Part shown: positions 62,552-64,000 of the stretch, one piece after another
Layout of the letters: every line of letters begins with the position of its first letter
Numbering within the stretch: position 1 is the first letter of the stretch
Origin: Solibacillus silvestris
GTDB taxonomy: Bacteria > Bacillota > Bacilli > Bacillales_A > Planococcaceae
Direction: 5' to 3'
NCBI GenBank assembly: GCA_001586195.1
Contig: CP014609.1
Span: forward strand, 718,001-782,000
Length of the DNA stretch: 64,000 bases
The notes under the pieces: model-generated
The model's database searches: none
Told to the model about the DNA's origin: nothing
Seen by the model: the letters and a program-made list of their open reading frames with translations, nothing else
Program-made: the position numbers and the translations under genes

Positions 62552-62966
62552 TAAATTACTGACAATTATGCTAATTATATTAGTGACGATTACATTATTC
62601 GGTGTTATTGTCGTTGTGTTATTGACACAGCTCAACAAAGAGAAGCCGGATGGTCCAACGATTGATGAAATCATCGAGTCATCGGTAGACATTCCTGAGA
62701 TTACGACGAACTTAGCAGATGGAAGCTTTGTCCGAATTACATTGAAAATTCAGGCATCAGATAAAAAGGCTGGTGAAGAGTTGTTTAAACGAGATTTCCA
62801 AGTGAAAAATATCGTAATTCAGGAACTTTCTGAAATGGAAGAAGAAGCTTTAGAAGGTAAGCAAGGGAAAATTACATTCCAAGATGCAATTAAATCTCAA
62901 TTGAATGAGTTAATGCAAGAAGGGGAAGTTACGCAAGTGTATATTACTTCATACGTACTTCAGTAA
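62541..62966 (+). CDS. fliL: Flagellar basal body-associated protein FliL
   Basis: 141 residues from ATG 62541, with AGAGGTGAAG in the end of swrD as the ribosome site. One N-terminal membrane helix (about residues 5-28, LLTIMLIILVTITLFGVIVV) and an extracellular stomatin-like domain ending QVYITSYVLQ. It surrounds the stator at the motor and supports torque. Translation is coupled to swrD. Confidence 0.93.
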   Translation: MKNNKLLTIMLIILVTITLFGVIVVVLLTQLNKEKPDGPTIDEIIESSVDIPEITTNLADGSFVRITLKIQASDKKAGEELFKRDFQVKNIVIQELSEMEEEALEGKQGKITFQDAIKSQLNELMQEGEVTQVYITSYVLQ

Positions 62967-63008
62967 TCAGTACTACACAATTTTAATTTTTGAAATGGAG
63001 GTGGGCAA

Positions 63009-64000
63009 ATGGCAGGAGATATAATGTCGCAATCCGAAATCGATGCGCTCTTATCAGCGATATCGACCGGAGAGATGTCTGCAGAAGACATTAAAAAAGA
63101 AGATGAGACACGAAAAGTAAAAGTATATGACTTTAAGCGGGCTCTGCGCTTCTCAAAAGACCAAATCCGAAGTTTGACCCGTATACATGAAAACTTTGCG
63201 CGACTGTTAACAACTTTCTTTTCTGCACAGTTAAGAAGCTATGTCCAAATTACAGTTGCATCTGTTGACCAAATTCCGTTTGAAGAATTTGTTCGTTCCA
63301 TCCCAAACATGACATTGATCAATGTATTTGAGGTTCCGCCTTTGGATGGCAATATTTTAATGGAGATTAACCCGAACATCGCCTATTCGATGCTAGACCG
63401 CTTGATGGGCGGAGCAGGGGGAAGTCATAGCAATGTTGATAATTTAACTGAAATCGAAACGAAAATCATGACGAATTTATTTGAGCGTTCTTTTGATAAT
63501 TTGCGTGAAGCATGGGAAAATGTTGCGGAAATCGATCCGATGCTTGTGGAATTGGAAGTAAATCCACAGTTTTTACAGATGATTTCTCCAAATGAGACCG
63601 TTGTTGTCATTTCATTTAATACAATCATCGGAGATACGACAGGGATGATCAATATTTGTATCCCGCATGTTGTATTAGAGCCGATCGTTCCAAATTTATC
63701 TGTTCGCTACTGGATGCAGACGAATACGAAGGAAATTTCACCGGAACAAACGAAAATGCTTGAAACTCGTGTGAAACAAGCTAAATTACCCGTAATTGCA
63801 GAGTTAGGAACGACGGATATTACGATTGAAGATTTCCTGACAATGGCTGTCGGTGATGTCATTCCGTTAAATCAAAAAATTGAAAATCCGTTAACACTAA
63901 AAGTCGGCAGTTTACCGAAATTTACTGTTCAGCCAGGGAAATTGAATAATAAAATGGCTGTTCAAATTATCGACCCTTTGAAAGGAGGAGACGAAGATGA
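63009..64000 (+). CDS. fliM: Flagellar motor switch protein FliM, 3-prime end beyond window
   Basis: 330 complete codons visible from ATG 63009, with no stop before the edge. The start AGDIMSQSEIDALLSAIS is the CheY-binding segment, followed by YDFKRALRFSKDQIRSL, the middle domain GGAGGSH and ERSFDNLREAW, and a C-terminal SpoA-like domain LTLKVGSLPKFTVQPG. GGAGGTGG precedes the ATG. Near its end AAAGGAGGAG (63981-63990) is followed by ATG at 63997, the probable start of overlapping fliY. Confidence 0.96.
   Translation, partial: MAGDIMSQSEIDALLSAISTGEMSAEDIKKEDETRKVKVYDFKRALRFSKDQIRSLTRIHENFARLLTTFFSAQLRSYVQITVASVDQIPFEEFVRSIPNMTLINVFEVPPLDGNILMEINPNIAYSMLDRLMGGAGGSHSNVDNLTEIETKIMTNLFERSFDNLREAWENVAEIDPMLVELEVNPQFLQMISPNETVVVISFNTIIGDTTGMINICIPHVVLEPIVPNLSVRYWMQTNTKEISPEQTKMLETRVKQAKLPVIAELGTTDITIEDFLTMAVGDVIPLNQKIENPLTLKVGSLPKFTVQPGKLNNKMAVQIIDPLKGGDED
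63997..64000 (+). CDS. fliY: Probable start codon of fliY at window edge
   Basis: ATG at 63997-63999, 6 nt after AAAGGAGGAG, in a different frame from fliM. In B. subtilis fliY follows and overlaps fliM. Only the first codon is visible, so identity rests on synteny. Confidence 0.4.

Noticed and set aside
1-64000. CRISPR arrays, tRNA or rRNA genes, prophage or transposase genes
   Set aside because: I looked for direct repeats with spacers, cloverleaf tRNAs and transposase or integrase motifs. Only XerC (a housekeeping recombinase) was found.

Overview
This 64 kb window is a chromosomal segment of a low-GC, spore-forming, motile member of the Bacillales. Gene order follows the classic Bacillus subtilis block prkC to fla/che almost gene for gene, and several protein and intergenic features (lepB between rplS and rbgA, hairpin-rich dispersed repeats) point to the Planococcaceae, for example the Lysinibacillus or Solibacillus group. 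That placement is an inference from synteny and sequence memory, not from a database search.

Layout. 1-3.7 kb: end of prkC, then rsgA, rpe, thiN and a tiny spoVM with an apparent CTG start. 4.0-4.2 kb: rpmB on the minus strand, the only clear minus-strand gene. 4.4-12.6 kb: a DagK-like lipid kinase, an Asp23 protein, fakA, sdaAB-sdaAA, recG and a VOC protein. 12.6-22.3 kb: the lipid and division block fapR-plsX-fabD-fabG, acpP, rnc, smc, ftsY. 22.4-30.8 kb: a LacI regulator and a TRAP transporter-uxaCBA operon for hexuronate use, inserted between ftsY and ylxM-ffh. 30.9-40.3 kb: ylxM-ffh-rpsP-khpA, rimM-trmD, rplS, a signal peptidase, rbgA, rnhB, and the FliK/FlhB-like pair ylqG-ylqH. 40.5-51.2 kb: sucCD, dprA, topA, trmFO, xerC-hslVU-codY. 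51.7-64 kb: the start of the fla/che operon from flgB to fliM, cut by the window end.

How the genes work together. FapR autoregulates the operon that feeds malonyl and acyl-ACP into membrane lipid synthesis (PlsX, FabD, FabG, AcpP). Ffh, FtsY and YlxM are the SRP targeting system. RimM, TrmD, RplS, RpsP, RpmB, RsgA and RbgA serve ribosome assembly. UxaC, UxaB and UxaA convert galacturonate to 2-keto-3-deoxygluconate, with uptake probably by the adjacent TRAP system, under a LacI-type regulator and a consensus CcpA cre site. CodY and the HslVU protease sit directly upstream of the flagellar operon, which encodes rod, MS-ring, C-ring, export ATPase and hook functions.

The most unusual signals are outside the genes. 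Intergenic spaces carry small structured repeats. One family (copies near 9.9, 16.1 and 37.2 kb) shows compensatory base changes in its stems, and one copy is nested inside a second family. A GC-rich hairpin lies exactly between the Shine-Dalgarno and the start codon of swrD, so that folding would restore normal spacing. Spo0A-box matches sit upstream of flgB, xerC and the asp23 gene. I saw no tRNA, rRNA, CRISPR, prophage, transposase or other obvious defence locus.
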